NCBI RefSeq assembly: GCF_017875235.1
Contig: NZ_JAGGMI010000003.1
Span: forward strand, 248,001 to 312,000
Direction: 5' to 3'
From: Asticcacaulis solisilvae
GTDB taxonomy: Bacteria > Pseudomonadota > Alphaproteobacteria > Caulobacterales > Caulobacteraceae
DNA length: 64,000 bases
Position 1 is the first letter of the stretch, and each line of letters begins with the position of its first letter. The position numbers and the translations under genes were made by a program. The notes under the pieces are model-generated. The model saw only the letters and a list, made by a program, of their open reading frames with translations, was not told where the DNA came from and made no database searches. Positions 1 to 8,904 of this stretch are shown here, one piece after another.

Positions 1-468
1 CCGATCAGCGGGCTCGATTTCCGCGTCATGCTGCGCGAACTGAACATCCCTGAAGGCGGCGCCCTCCGCAACCCTGTTCTGGCGGGGCAGAAGGTGTTTC
101 GCGGTGGTCCTGTCCAGATGGACCGCGGATTCGTCTTGCACAGCCTCGATTTTCAGATCGAAGAGGCCACCCTGCCCCTCGCCCCGCCCGCCGGCGAAGA
201 CGGCGATCCGGTCGGTCTCACCGCTTCGCGCGATATCCTTGTCGCCCTCTCGCAAGGTCACGGTCCGCGCCACAGCCTGATCGCGCTGGGCTATGCCGGC
301 TGGGGCCCGGGCCAGCTTGAAGCCGAACTCAGCCAGAACGCCTGGATTGTCGCGCCGGCGACGCACGACCTTTTGTTCGGCGGCGATACGGAAAACTTGT
401 GGGTTCGCGCCCTGGCCAGCCTCGGCGTCGATCCGGTTCACCTGTCCGGCACCGCAGGTAACGCTTAA
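1..468 (+). CDS. yqgE: YqgE/AlgH family (UPF0301) protein, 5' end outside window
   Basis: The reading frame is open from base 1, so the gene starts upstream of the window. The 155 visible residues carry the family pattern: a GGPV stretch, a 'GFVLHS' segment, a central 'ALGYAGWGPGQLEAEL' block and the C-terminal 'W...LF' region. Family members are about 185-200 aa, so roughly 30-40 N-terminal residues are missing. The molecular role of YqgE is poorly defined; the AlgH name comes from an alginate regulator in Pseudomonas. The stop overlaps by 4 bp the stop of the convergent M16 peptidase gene. Confidence 0.9.
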   Translation, partial: PISGLDFRVMLRELNIPEGGALRNPVLAGQKVFRGGPVQMDRGFVLHSLDFQIEEATLPLAPPAGEDGDPVGLTASRDILVALSQGHGPRHSLIALGYAGWGPGQLEAELSQNAWIVAPATHDLLFGGDTENLWVRALASLGVDPVHLSGTAGNA

Positions 469-1721
469 GCCGCGATTTGCGCCATTCCCGACGGCCCCAG
501 CAAGGCGCTGGCGAACTGCGTCTGGCGCTTCAGGGCCTGACCGACTCGCGCCAGGTCATCCAATCCCACCTTCTCGATTTCAGCCGCGACCTCATCGAGG
601 CCGAACACCTTGCCAAAGGTCGATAACTGGCTGGTGAAGGTCGCCGCGCGTGACGCCGCCCCTTCGTGGTTGAGGAACAAAGACGTTTGGAACTGCGCCC
701 GGGCGCGTTCAAGCTCCGGCACAGTCGGATTGGCCGCCAGTTCCCCCATGACCTTGCGGATCAGTTCGGCCAGAGGCGCGACGTCCTTGGCCGCGCAGCC
801 GGCGTAAAGACCGAACACACCGCCGTCGCGGTACGGTGTCACCCAGGCGTCGATTGCATAGGCCAGGCCTCGCGCCTCGCGTGCCTCCTGGAACAGGCGC
901 GACGCCATGCCGCCGCCGAGGATCTCGCTGAACAGCCGTAGTGGGATAATGTCCGGGTGATAGCGGCTGACGGCTTCGAAACCGAGCGTGAGATTGGCCT
1001 GTTCAATCTTGCGCTTTTGCAGGCGATGACCAGGCGTAAAGCGCAGCTTTTCCGGGACGTCCAGCCCCGTTTCATCGGGCACGCTGTCGAACAACGGCTT
1101 AGCGGCGGCGTAGACCTCGGCGGGCTCGACGCCACCCGAAACGCAGACGACGATACGGTGCGGCGCGTAGAGCTGACGCGCGAAGGCCCGCAGATTATCC
1201 GGCGCAGCCGATTTCAACGATTGACGGCTGCCCAGGATGGGCCGGCCGATCGCCTGGCCTTCAAACATCGCCTCCTGCAACAGATCGAAGACGTGATCGT
1301 CGGGCGTGTCATAGGCTTCGTGGATCTCCTGCTCGACGACCTTCTTCTCGCGCTTCAGTTCCTCGAGCCTGAGGTCCGACCGGAACATAAGGTCCGACAC
1401 GATCTCAAGCGCCGACGGCAGGAGCGCGTTCAGGCCTCGCACTTCGAAACGCGTATGCTCATAGCCGGTCGAGGCATTGATCGTTCCGCCGCGATGTTCG
1501 ATGGCTTCGGCCAACTGACGGGCGTCGCGGCCGGCAGCCCCCTTGAACACCATGTGCTCCAAGAGGTGCGCCCACCCCGATTGCGCTTCGGTCTCGAAGC
1601 GCGTGCCGCCGTGGATCAGCGCATTGAGCGCGAAGGTCTTCAGGCCCGGCATGGGATCGACCAGCAGGGTCAGGCCGTTGTCGAAGCGATAGAGGGTTTG
1701 GGTGTCTAAAACGGGAATCAT
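465..1721 (-). CDS. M16 family zinc metallopeptidase (processing-peptidase-like)
   Basis: This 418-aa protein is a pitrilysin/insulinase-clan (M16) protease related to the mitochondrial processing peptidase beta subunit. The inverted zinc motif HxxEH is intact (H52, E55, H56), and the third ligand Glu lies 76 residues on (E132 in 'EQEIHEAYDTP'), as the family requires. The second half is the inactive M16 C-terminal domain. There is no signal peptide, so it is probably cytoplasmic. The start codon overlaps the SURF1 stop by 4 bp, which suggests translational coupling with the oxidase cluster. Its substrate is unknown. Related alphaproteobacterial clusters also place such a peptidase at this position. 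Confidence 0.92.
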   Translation of the reverse strand: MIPVLDTQTLYRFDNGLTLLVDPMPGLKTFALNALIHGGTRFETEAQSGWAHLLEHMVFKGAAGRDARQLAEAIEHRGGTINASTGYEHTRFEVRGLNALLPSALEIVSDLMFRSDLRLEELKREKKVVEQEIHEAYDTPDDHVFDLLQEAMFEGQAIGRPILGSRQSLKSAAPDNLRAFARQLYAPHRIVVCVSGGVEPAEVYAAAKPLFDSVPDETGLDVPEKLRFTPGHRLQKRKIEQANLTLGFEAVSRYHPDIIPLRLFSEILGGGMASRLFQEAREARGLAYAIDAWVTPYRDGGVFGLYAGCAAKDVAPLAELIRKVMGELAANPTVPELERARAQFQTSLFLNHEGAASRAATFTSQLSTFGKVFGLDEVAAEIEKVGLDDLARVGQALKRQTQFASALLGPSGMAQIAA

Positions 1722-2416
1722 TGTTTCCGGGCGCGCTGGGTGGCGACAGCAAAAACCATCCCCAGGAGGGTGACGGCCAGCCCATACCAGGTGAGCGCAT
1801 ATTCAAGGTGGCGGTTGGCCAGCGGCGCGGTCGTCGGCGCCTGCCGGATGGATTGGGCAGTCAGGTTAGACGCCTTGACGTCGAGGACAAGGAAATAGTC
1901 GGTCCGCAATGGTGTCTTCAGCGCCGCGCCCATTTCGGCCGGCGAGCGCGTATACCAGTCATTGGCCGCCGGGTTGTTGACCGGCGCAAAGGCCGAGGGT
2001 TTGTCGATCGGACGCAGACGGCCGACCGGCAGGAAGGCCGTATTGGCGGGGACGCCGTCCGCCTTTTCCGAGAAGCCAAGATCGACTAGCATGTCCGGCT
2101 GTCCTGGCGCGATCGGGCACGCCATCAGCAGTCGGTATCCGGCAACGGGCCCCATGGTCGAGTGCATCGGGATGATGCGCGCGGGCGCGATCCGGCACGT
2201 CGGAAGAGAGACCGAGCGCCAGTCGGCGTTGTCCTTGCCAAGCAGTGATGCCACCGGCACCGGCGGCAGCGCCTCAGTGCGCGCCATTTCCTTGATCAGG
2301 TTGTTCTTCCATTGCAGCCGCGTTACCTGCCAGGTGCCGAGCCCAACCAGGATGGCAAAGGCGATGATGCTGGCGACAGCCAAGCCGCGCGGCAGGGCGT
2401 TGATCAGGCGCATCAT
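1718..2416 (-). CDS. SURF1 family cytochrome oxidase assembly protein
   Basis: This 232-aa inner-membrane protein has the SURF1 layout: an N-terminal membrane segment (about residues 12-30) followed by 'GLGTWQVTRLQWK', a periplasmic domain, and a C-terminal membrane segment (about 208-226) preceded by 'RHLEYALTWYGLA'. SURF1/Shy1 proteins assist haem a insertion into subunit I of aa3 oxidases. It overlaps both neighbours by 4 bp (DUF983 upstream, M16 peptidase downstream), so it is part of the oxidase operon. Confidence 0.92.
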   Translation of the reverse strand: MMRLINALPRGLAVASIIAFAILVGLGTWQVTRLQWKNNLIKEMARTEALPPVPVASLLGKDNADWRSVSLPTCRIAPARIIPMHSTMGPVAGYRLLMACPIAPGQPDMLVDLGFSEKADGVPANTAFLPVGRLRPIDKPSAFAPVNNPAANDWYTRSPAEMGAALKTPLRTDYFLVLDVKASNLTAQSIRQAPTTAPLANRHLEYALTWYGLAVTLLGMVFAVATQRARKQ

Positions 2417-2784
2417 TCGTCACGCACCTTGTGCTTGAGTTGCGAGGCGACCATCAGCCCCTTCAGCATCGGCATGAGGACCAGGCTGAGGACGACCGCG
2501 AAAGCCGGCCAGACGCTAAGCAGCAACCACACCGGCCAGCCGAGACCCAGCAGGCTGATAACCAGGCCCACACAGGCGGCGAAGCCGGCGATCAGAATGA
2601 CGAAGACGACGGGACCGTCACCGGTCTCCGCCGCCTTGAAATCCGCGCCGCAAACGCCACAGGCATCCGCGATCTTCAGATAGGATTTAAACAGCCGGCC
2701 CTGTCCGCAAACGGGGCACTTGCCGAGGGCTGCCGCCCCAAGAGCTGCAAGGAACCCGCCCTTGCGGCCATTGGCCTCGATCAT
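2413..2784 (-). CDS. DUF983 family membrane protein
   Basis: This 123-aa protein has two cysteine pairs (C23/C26 in 'KCPVCGQGRLF' and C42/C45 in 'CGVCGADF'), followed by two hydrophobic segments (about 58-80 and 84-106). This is the DUF983 pattern. The cysteines look like a small metal-binding knuckle, which is an inference. DUF983 genes recur between ctaE and SURF1 in alphaproteobacterial oxidase clusters, which supports a role in oxidase biogenesis. It overlaps ctaE and SURF1 by 4 bp each. Confidence 0.88.
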   Translation of the reverse strand: MIEANGRKGGFLAALGAAALGKCPVCGQGRLFKSYLKIADACGVCGADFKAAETGDGPVVFVILIAGFAACVGLVISLLGLGWPVWLLLSVWPAFAVVLSLVLMPMLKGLMVASQLKHKVRDE

Positions 2785-3659
2785 CCCTTATAGCCGCCGA
2801 ATACGACGTAGACAAAGGCGAAGAGGAAGAGCCACACCACGTCGACGAAGTGCCAATACCAGGCGGCGGCTTCGAAACCGAAGTGCTTCTTCGGCGTGAA
2901 GTGGCCGGCCAGGACGCGCAGCAGGCAGACCAGCAGGAAGATGGTGCCGATCAGGACGTGGAAGCCGTGGAAACCGGTCGCCATGAAGAAGATCGAACCA
3001 AACAGGCCCGAATTGGCCGCCTCTTCGTTGAAGAACAGGTGATGGTGGATGATTTCCATGTATTCCGACGCCTGAACCGCCGTGAAGACAGCCCCCAGGA
3101 TGACGGTCAGGACCAGGGCCCACACGGCGCCCTTGCGGTCATTTTCCTGAAGCGCATGGTGCGCCCAGGTCGCCGTCGTACCGGAGGTCAGCAGCAGCAG
3201 GGTGTTGAGCAGCGGCAAGTGCCACGGATCGAGCGTCTCGACGCCTTTCGGCGGCCAGGTCGACCAGGCCAGACGAACTTCCTCGATGCCCGAGGCGACG
3301 CCGGAACGGTGACCGGCGAACAGCGCCATTTCAAAAAACATCCAGAAGAAGGCGGCGAAGAACATCACTTCGGAAGCGATGAACATGATCATGCCGTAAC
3401 GCAGGCCGATCTGCACGACCGGCGTATGGTCACCGCGGCGGCTTTCCTTGATGACGTCGCGCCACCAGAAGACCATGGTCAGCAGGATACCGGCCATACC
3501 TATGGCGAACAGCCACCATTCGCCCTTGGGCACGCCGAAGAGGCCGCGCCACCACATGACGAGACCCAAGCCCCACAGGACGCCCGAGGCAGAGCCCAGC
3601 AGCGGCCACGGGCTGGGGTTGATGATGTGATAGTCGTGCTTAACGCCGTGATTGGACAT
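2781..3659 (-). CDS. ctaE: Cytochrome c oxidase subunit III
   Basis: This 292-aa protein is the structural subunit III of the aa3-type oxidase, with seven predicted membrane spans. The subunit III core is present: 'WWRDVIKESRRGDHT' (65-79), the conserved membrane Glu in 'SEVMFF' (E97), and the C-terminal 'WYWHFVDVVWLFLF' block. The start is preceded by AAGGTGAG at a suitable distance. It leads a tightly overlapping group (ctaE, DUF983, SURF1, M16) and is separated from ctaG by 183 bp. Confidence 0.97.
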   Translation of the reverse strand: MSNHGVKHDYHIINPSPWPLLGSASGVLWGLGLVMWWRGLFGVPKGEWWLFAIGMAGILLTMVFWWRDVIKESRRGDHTPVVQIGLRYGMIMFIASEVMFFAAFFWMFFEMALFAGHRSGVASGIEEVRLAWSTWPPKGVETLDPWHLPLLNTLLLLTSGTTATWAHHALQENDRKGAVWALVLTVILGAVFTAVQASEYMEIIHHHLFFNEEAANSGLFGSIFFMATGFHGFHVLIGTIFLLVCLLRVLAGHFTPKKHFGFEAAAWYWHFVDVVWLFLFAFVYVVFGGYKG

Positions 3660-3734
3660 GTGTCAGTCTACTCACCTTATTGTCCGCGGCAGGCGTCGGT
3701 GCCCGCGCGGCTGTTGCCCCAAATGGCCACAATA

Positions 3735-3770
3735 GTGGCCGGAAAAGTGGCCGGAAAATCGGAATTTTCC
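3735..3770. repeat. Tandem 12-mer duplication and stem-loop between ctaG and ctaE
   Basis: GTGGCCGGAAAA occurs twice head to tail (3735-3746 and 3747-3758). It is followed by the inverted repeat GGAAAAT-CGGA-ATTTTCC (3753-3770). It lies in the 183-bp spacer downstream of ctaG and upstream of ctaE. It could be a weak attenuator or a recent slippage duplication. No long T-run is seen, so a strong terminator is unlikely. Confidence 0.5.
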
Positions 3771-3842
3771 GTTTATGCCAATTCATTCTGAAAGACAATG
3801 CAAAGACCCCGTTCATATCCAGGTTTTTGCCACTGCGTTGCC

Positions 3843-4373
3843 TTATTTTTCGTCGCCCTTGGCCTCATAAAACGTATAGGACAGGGTGATGTCGGTCAGG
3901 TTACGCGTATCGATGTTTTTCAGCAGTTCCGGATCGAGGAAGTAGACCATCGGAAAGTCGCGCGTTTCGCCGGGTTGCAGGGTCTGATTTTCGTAACAGA
4001 AGCATTGCAGTTTACGGAAATAAGGCCCCATCGGTTCGGGCAGGACGTTGAATACCGCCCTCCCCGTAATCGGCCGGTCGGATTCGTTGGTCACGGTAAA
4101 CGACATCATCGCCGTACGGCCGACGCGGGTGCGTTGCACGGGCTTGTCGACCTTGAACTTGAACGGCACGCCATTGGTATTGGTGTCGAAACGGACCTCG
4201 ATGATTCGATCGGTCTCGACTTCCTTGACCTCGGTCGCCGCCTTGCCGATCGTGCCGTTAAAGCCGGTCATCTGGCAGAAGACACGGTAAAGCGGTACGC
4301 TGGCAAAGGCCAGGCCGCCCATGGCCACCGTGCCGAGCACGAGCCAAAGCACCAGGCGGCCGTTCTTGGTCAT
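3843..4373 (-). CDS. ctaG: Cytochrome c oxidase assembly protein CtaG/Cox11
   Basis: This 176-aa copper chaperone delivers CuB to oxidase subunit I from the periplasmic side of the inner membrane. It has one N-terminal membrane anchor (about 8-26), the conserved Cys in 'YRVFCQMTGFNGT' (C33), and the copper-binding pair C124/C126 in 'QCFCYENQTLQPGE'. The usual CFCF motif reads CFCY here, a mild change. It overlaps the upstream small membrane protein by 4 bp. Confidence 0.95.
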   Translation of the reverse strand: MTKNGRLVLWLVLGTVAMGGLAFASVPLYRVFCQMTGFNGTIGKAATEVKEVETDRIIEVRFDTNTNGVPFKFKVDKPVQRTRVGRTAMMSFTVTNESDRPITGRAVFNVLPEPMGPYFRKLQCFCYENQTLQPGETRDFPMVYFLDPELLKNIDTRNLTDITLSYTFYEAKGDEK

Positions 4374-4600
4374 TGTGAAGCCTTGGACGCATCAGCGGCC
4401 GCGGCGGATTCTGCGGCGACGGCGCGCAGGTGGGCATCCCGCTTCAGGCCCGAAGCCATGCGCGACATCGAGATGAAGAAGACCAGGACGACGAACAGTA
4501 CCAGGCCGAGCGCGATAAACAGGTTGCGCTGCTTCTGCGCCTTCAGATAGGCGGCCTTGTCATCCTCGTTCTTTGGAGCAGGCTTCGGAGCGTCCGTCAC
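4370..4600 (-). CDS. Small single-span membrane protein of the oxidase cluster (CoxF-like)
   Basis: This 76-aa protein has a charged N-terminus (about 1-25), one membrane segment (about 26-44), and an Ala-rich C-terminal tail. It lies between ctaB and ctaG and overlaps each by 4 bp. Small hypothetical proteins occur at this position in other alphaproteobacterial oxidase operons, sometimes named CoxF. The sequence itself shows no catalytic motif. A role in oxidase assembly is inferred from position only. Confidence 0.8.
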   Translation of the reverse strand: MTDAPKPAPKNEDDKAAYLKAQKQRNLFIALGLVLFVVLVFFISMSRMASGLKRDAHLRAVAAESAAAADASKASQ

Positions 4601-5631
4601 AGCAAAAACCCTTTCAGGGCATGTTCGATCAGCAGGGTCGCGAACAGCGCGGTCAGGTAAAAGATGGAAAAGGCGAACAGGTTGCGCGCCGACAAGGCTT
4701 CCTTTTTAACATCGTAGAGGCTCTGCTCGCCACCTTCGGGGTGATCCCCGGCCCGCGACAGAAAGACGCGGAGCGCGAGATAGAGGAAGATGGCGCCGCC
4801 GAACACCGAAACGATGGCGTAGAAAATGCCGCCGAGCTTGGCGCCTTCAGGGCCGATCATTGCCGGCAGGCAGGCGACCGGCACCATGATGAGGCTGTAG
4901 AGCAGGATCTGCAGACGCGTCGACTTGGCGCCTTTAGCCACCGGCATCATGGGAATGCCAGCCTTGGCGTAATCTTCGGCGGTATAGAGCGCCAGGGCCC
5001 AGGAATGCGGCGGGGTCCACAGGAAGATGATGGCGAAGAGAATCCACGCCTCCATGGGGGCGGCGCCTGTCGCGGCTGCCCAGCCAATGACCGGCGGAAA
5101 CGCCCCGGCCGCGCCGCCGATGACGATGTTCTGCGGCGTCCGGCGCTTCAGGATCATGGTGTAGAAGACGACGTAATAGACGATGGTCAGGGCCAGAAGA
5201 CCTGCCGCCAGCCAGCTGTCGAGCGCGAAGCCCATGGTCAGGACGGAAAGAAAGGCCAGCACGCCGCCAAAGGTCATGGCGTCGTTGCGGGTAATACGTC
5301 CGGCGGCCACGGGGCGCAGCCTGGTGCGGCGCATCAGGGCGTCGGTCGTGCCTTCCAATGCCATGTTGAGTGCGCCGGCCGAGCCCGCGCCCAGGGCAAT
5401 ACACAGCACCGACACGAAGGCCAGGAACGGGTCCATGTCGCCCGGGGCAATGATCAGGCCGGTCAGGGCGGTGAACACGACCAGCGACATAACGCGCGGT
5501 TTCAGCAGCTGGAAATAGTCGCCCGGCAGCGCGCGGCGGTCCGTCGCGGCATAGTCCTGCTGAAGGGTCGCGATATAGTCCGCGTCGGACTTCAGCGGCT
5601 TTTTCTTGTCGTCGGCAGCGGCCATTGGCAC
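4597..5631 (-). CDS. ctaB: Protohaem IX farnesyltransferase (haem O synthase)
   Basis: This 344-aa UbiA-family integral membrane prenyltransferase converts haem b to haem o by adding a farnesyl group, the first step to haem a. The family signature '[20 protein letters not shown]' is intact, as is 'LLKPRVMSL' near residue 42. The first Asp-rich motif, normally N-M-W-x-D-x-D-x-D-x-x-M, reads N89-M-A-L-E-G-T-T-D97 here and is followed by '[10 protein letters not shown]'. The Trp and first Asp are therefore replaced, although the reading frame is clean. Met1 or Met3 could be the start. It lies between ctaD and the small protein. Confidence 0.95.
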   Translation of the reverse strand: MPMAAADDKKKPLKSDADYIATLQQDYAATDRRALPGDYFQLLKPRVMSLVVFTALTGLIIAPGDMDPFLAFVSVLCIALGAGSAGALNMALEGTTDALMRRTRLRPVAAGRITRNDAMTFGGVLAFLSVLTMGFALDSWLAAGLLALTIVYYVVFYTMILKRRTPQNIVIGGAAGAFPPVIGWAAATGAAPMEAWILFAIIFLWTPPHSWALALYTAEDYAKAGIPMMPVAKGAKSTRLQILLYSLIMVPVACLPAMIGPEGAKLGGIFYAIVSVFGGAIFLYLALRVFLSRAGDHPEGGEQSLYDVKKEALSARNLFAFSIFYLTALFATLLIEHALKGFLL

Positions 5632-5710
5632 GTCGATACCTCAATGAACGAAGGGGTGAAGACCGTTAGACCTTCACCCCCGGATTGTGATCTGTCTTAA
5701 AACGACAGGC

Positions 5711-7399
5711 TTAGTGGTGCTCGTCCTCGTCCTTGATCACCGGCAGTTCGGAGAACTGGTGATAAGGCGGCGGGGACGACAGGGTCCATTCCAGCGTCGT
5801 CGCGCCCTCGCCCCACGGATTGGCCACGCCCTTGCGGCGGGCGATCATGGCTTCGACGCACATGATCAGGAAGACGATGACGCCGACCAGGGTGATGGCG
5901 TAGCCGATCGACGACACCTGGTTCCAGAAGGTGAAACCGACGGGATAGTCGACATAGCGGCGCGGCATGCCCTGCAGGCCCAGGAAGTGCTGCGGGAAGA
6001 AGATGATGTTCACGCCGATGAACATGATCCAGAAGTGCAGGCCGCCCAGGAAGCCGTTGTACTTGATGCCGAACATCTTTTCGAACCAGTAGTAGAAACC
6101 GGCGAAGATGGCGAAGACCGCGCCCAGCGACAGGACGTAGTGGAAGTGCGCGACGACGTAATAGGTGTCATGCAGCGTATAGTCGATCGGGGCGTTCGAC
6201 AGGACGACGCCGGTGACGCCGCCGACCGTGAACAGGAAGATGAAGCCGATCGCCCACAGCATCGGGACGGTGAAGGTGATCGAGCCGCCCCACATGGTGG
6301 CGATCCACGAGAAGATCTTAACGCCCGTCGGCACGGCGATGACCATGGTGGCCAGGACGAAGTAGGCGCGCAGGTCGAAGCTCATGCCGACCGTGTACAT
6401 GTGGTGAGCCCACACGATGAAGCCGACGACGCCGATGGCGACCATGGCGTAGGCCATGGCGAGGTAGCCGAAGACGGGCTTCTTCGAGAAGGTCGACACG
6501 ATGTGCGAGATGATGCCGAAGCCCGGCAGGATCAGAATGTACACTTCCGGGTGACCGAAGAACCAGAACAGGTGCTGGTACATGATCGGGTCACCGCCGC
6601 CGGCCGGATCGAAGAACGACGTGCCGAAGTTGCGATCGGTCAGCAGCATGGTGATGGCGCCGGCGAAGACGGGCAGCGACAGCAGCAGCAGGAAGGCCGT
6701 GACCAGAACCGACCACGCGAACAGCGGCATGCGGTGCAGGGTCATGCCCGGGGCGCGCATGTTGAAGATGGTCGTGATGAAGTTGATGGCGCCCAGGATC
6801 GACGACGCACCCGACAGGTGGAAGCTAAAGACGACCAGGTCCATGGCCGGTCCGGGCGAACCCGTATGGGCCGACATCGGCGGATACATGGTCCAGCCAC
6901 CGGCGAAGCCGTGCTGACCGGCGCCCGGGCCCGACGGCGTCAGGACCGACACGACCAGGAGGATGAAGGAGGCGATCAGGAGCCAGAACGAAATGTTGTT
7001 CAGGCGCGGGAAAGCCATGTCCGGCGAGCCGATCATGATCGGCACGAACCAGTTACCGAAGCCGCCGATCATGGCCGGCATGACCATGAAGAAGATCATC
7101 AGGATGGCGTGTGCCGTGACGACCGAGTTGAAGGCGTGCTTGGCGTTGTCGGGATTGGCCAGGTCGAACAGACCGAGGCTGTCCAGCATCGACCCCTTGG
7201 CGAAGACCTGCAGGCCGGGCTCATAAAGCTCCCAGCGGATGAACCCCGAGAACGCACCGCCGACCAGGCCGGCGAAGATGGCGAAGATCAGATAGAGGGT
7301 GCCGATATCCTTGTGGTTGGTCGTGAAGAACCAACGGTCGAGGAAACCCGGTGTGTGGTCGTGGTCGTCGTGACCATGAGAGGCGGCAGCGGTGGCCAT
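5711..7399 (-). CDS. ctaD: Cytochrome c oxidase subunit I (aa3 type)
   Basis: This 562-aa haem-copper oxidase catalytic subunit reduces O2 to water and pumps protons. All key residues are visible: haem a ligands H97 and H420, haem a3 ligand H418 ('VAHFHYVLS'), CuB ligands H283, H332 and H333, and the cross-linked Tyr Y287 in 'GHPEVY'. D127 ('[12 protein letters not shown]') and E285 mark the D channel, and K361 ('GVKIFSW') the K channel. About 12 membrane spans fit a standard A-type enzyme. It lies 24 bp downstream of ctaC and 79 bp upstream of ctaB. Confidence 0.98.
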   Translation of the reverse strand: MATAAASHGHDDHDHTPGFLDRWFFTTNHKDIGTLYLIFAIFAGLVGGAFSGFIRWELYEPGLQVFAKGSMLDSLGLFDLANPDNAKHAFNSVVTAHAILMIFFMVMPAMIGGFGNWFVPIMIGSPDMAFPRLNNISFWLLIASFILLVVSVLTPSGPGAGQHGFAGGWTMYPPMSAHTGSPGPAMDLVVFSFHLSGASSILGAINFITTIFNMRAPGMTLHRMPLFAWSVLVTAFLLLLSLPVFAGAITMLLTDRNFGTSFFDPAGGGDPIMYQHLFWFFGHPEVYILILPGFGIISHIVSTFSKKPVFGYLAMAYAMVAIGVVGFIVWAHHMYTVGMSFDLRAYFVLATMVIAVPTGVKIFSWIATMWGGSITFTVPMLWAIGFIFLFTVGGVTGVVLSNAPIDYTLHDTYYVVAHFHYVLSLGAVFAIFAGFYYWFEKMFGIKYNGFLGGLHFWIMFIGVNIIFFPQHFLGLQGMPRRYVDYPVGFTFWNQVSSIGYAITLVGVIVFLIMCVEAMIARRKGVANPWGEGATTLEWTLSSPPPYHQFSELPVIKDEDEHH

Positions 7400-7423
7400 G
7401 TCAGGTGTCTCTCTTTACTTAAC

Positions 7424-8476
7424 TTAGTTCACGGTCGCCGCGGAGGCGGGTGTCGCCGCAGGCGCGGCAGTAGCTGCAGGCTTGGCCGGTTGGGCGGCAA
7501 CGTCCTTGACGCTCGGGCCGGCCGCGGCAGCGGTCGGATCGGCGGACGCGGCAGCCGAAGCAGACGCTGCTGCGGCGGCCGTCGCGGCGGCCGCGGCTTC
7601 AGCCTGGGCCGAGGCGGCCGCTTCGGACTTCAGCATGGCGCGGGTCTTGCCGCCGGCCTTGATGATGTAGGCGTCGAAGTCGGCTTCGGAGACGACCTGG
7701 ACTTCGATCGGCATGTAGGCGTGGTCCTTGCCGCACAGTTCCGAGCACTGGCCGTAATAGGTGCCGATGCGCTCGGCCTTGAACCAGGTGTTGTTCAGAC
7801 GGCCCGGGACGGCGTCGATCTTGATGCCAAAGGCCGGGACGGCGAAGGCGTGCATGACGTCGGCGGCGGTCGCCTGGACGTGGACGACCTTGTTGACCGG
7901 CACGACCAGCTTATTGTCGGTCGACAGCAGGTACAGGACGCCGGCGGCCTTGGCCTTGTTGATGTCGTTGGCTTCGGGCAGGAGGCGCGATTCGACGTCG
8001 GTGACCCCCAGTTCCGGATAATCGTAGGTCCAGAACCACTGGTTGCCGGTGGCCTTCACGACGACGTCCGGCTCGGGCATGTCGTTGAACTTCTTGAGCA
8101 GCGGCAGCGAGAAGCAGGCGATGACGACGAGCACGAGGACCGGTACGGCGGTCCAGATGATTTCGATCAGGGTGTTGTGCGAAAACTTGGCCGGCTTGGG
8201 GTTGGCCTTGGCGTTATAGCGGATGGCGATCCAGATCAGCAGACCCAGGACCAGCACGCAGATGGCGGTGATGATCGGGAACAGCAGCCCGTTATAGAAC
8301 CAGGTCACGTCGTGCTTCAGTTCCGTGACGCCGGGCTGAAGGCCCATTTCACCGTCCGTCGGCTGACCATAGTGCACCGGCTTGGCGGCAAGAGCAGCGG
8401 TGGCGGCCAGCCACATCGCGGCCCCGGACACGACCCCTGTCAGGCTCTTGGCCCCGAACAGCCCTCTGTTGCGCAT
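7424..8476 (-). CDS. ctaC: Cytochrome c oxidase subunit II with Ala-rich C-terminal tail
   Basis: This 350-aa subunit carries the CuA centre that accepts electrons from cytochrome c. It has a signal peptide (1-30), two membrane spans (about 63-86 and 104-126), the aromatic 'GNQWFWTYDYPE' (145-155), and CuA ligands H209, C244, E246, C248, H252 and M255. The ATG at 8476 is chosen because the open frame further upstream does not look like subunit II, and a signal peptide plus GAGG ribosome site start here. After about residue 283 comes a roughly 65-residue Ala/Pro-rich low-complexity extension absent from typical family members. Confidence 0.96.
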   Translation of the reverse strand: MRNRGLFGAKSLTGVVSGAAMWLAATAALAAKPVHYGQPTDGEMGLQPGVTELKHDVTWFYNGLLFPIITAICVLVLGLLIWIAIRYNAKANPKPAKFSHNTLIEIIWTAVPVLVLVVIACFSLPLLKKFNDMPEPDVVVKATGNQWFWTYDYPELGVTDVESRLLPEANDINKAKAAGVLYLLSTDNKLVVPVNKVVHVQATAADVMHAFAVPAFGIKIDAVPGRLNNTWFKAERIGTYYGQCSELCGKDHAYMPIEVQVVSEADFDAYIIKAGGKTRAMLKSEAAASAQAEAAAAATAAAAASASAAASADPTAAAAGPSVKDVAAQPAKPAATAAPAATPASAATVN

Positions 8477-8904
8477 TCGCAAATCCTCGTCTTGACTGAC
8501 CACGGGCGCCGGAAGACGGCGCAAGCCTGAGGCCCTACTGTGATATGCCGCGCAAGGCCATGACCTTGCGCCGGAAAGTTCGCGGATGGTCCTGCGTCGA
8601 AAACGCAGGCATGCGCGGACGCATTGGACGGAAATGTCCCACCTGATCCGAAACGTTCCCATAATGCGTTCGCGGTCAAATGCAAAGGGCAAATTCGCGC
8701 CACAATCGCTTTCTCCGGGCGGTTTGCGGTATCCATGTCGCCAATGCGGTCTTTTGTCGCAGCGCGGTGCGCACCATCGCTTCACGGTAGCCCGCTCCGT
8801 GTCCGGATCAACCTATTCGGCCCCCGTGATTGCGTTTCCCTAGCCATTTGCGTGCGCTGCGCCTAAATAGACGAAACCGATACACTTTTCGATTTGAGTC
8901 TCCC
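8477..8904. promoter_or_regulatory. Divergent intergenic region between ctaC and tldD
   Basis: These 428 bp separate two divergent genes and must hold both promoters. A perfect 7-bp stem-loop, CCTGCGT-CGAAA-ACGCAGG, sits at 8591-8609. No clear regulator box (for example an FNR-type TTGAT-N4-ATCAA) was recognised. Open frames extending from both genes into this region lack family similarity and are treated as non-coding. Confidence 0.5.

Noticed and set aside
5687-8530. 947-codon open frame on the plus strand opposite ctaD and ctaC
   Set aside because: It is a mirror frame of two certain genes in G+C-rich DNA; its translation is almost all charged residues and Gly with no domain.
8477-8785. 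N-terminal extension of the subunit II gene
   Set aside because: A signal peptide and ribosome site start at 8476; the upstream translation resembles no oxidase subunit.
8830-8904. N-terminal extension of TldD from the ATG at 8830
   Set aside because: The added 25 residues are basic and lack family similarity; ATG 8905 fits the known N-terminus.
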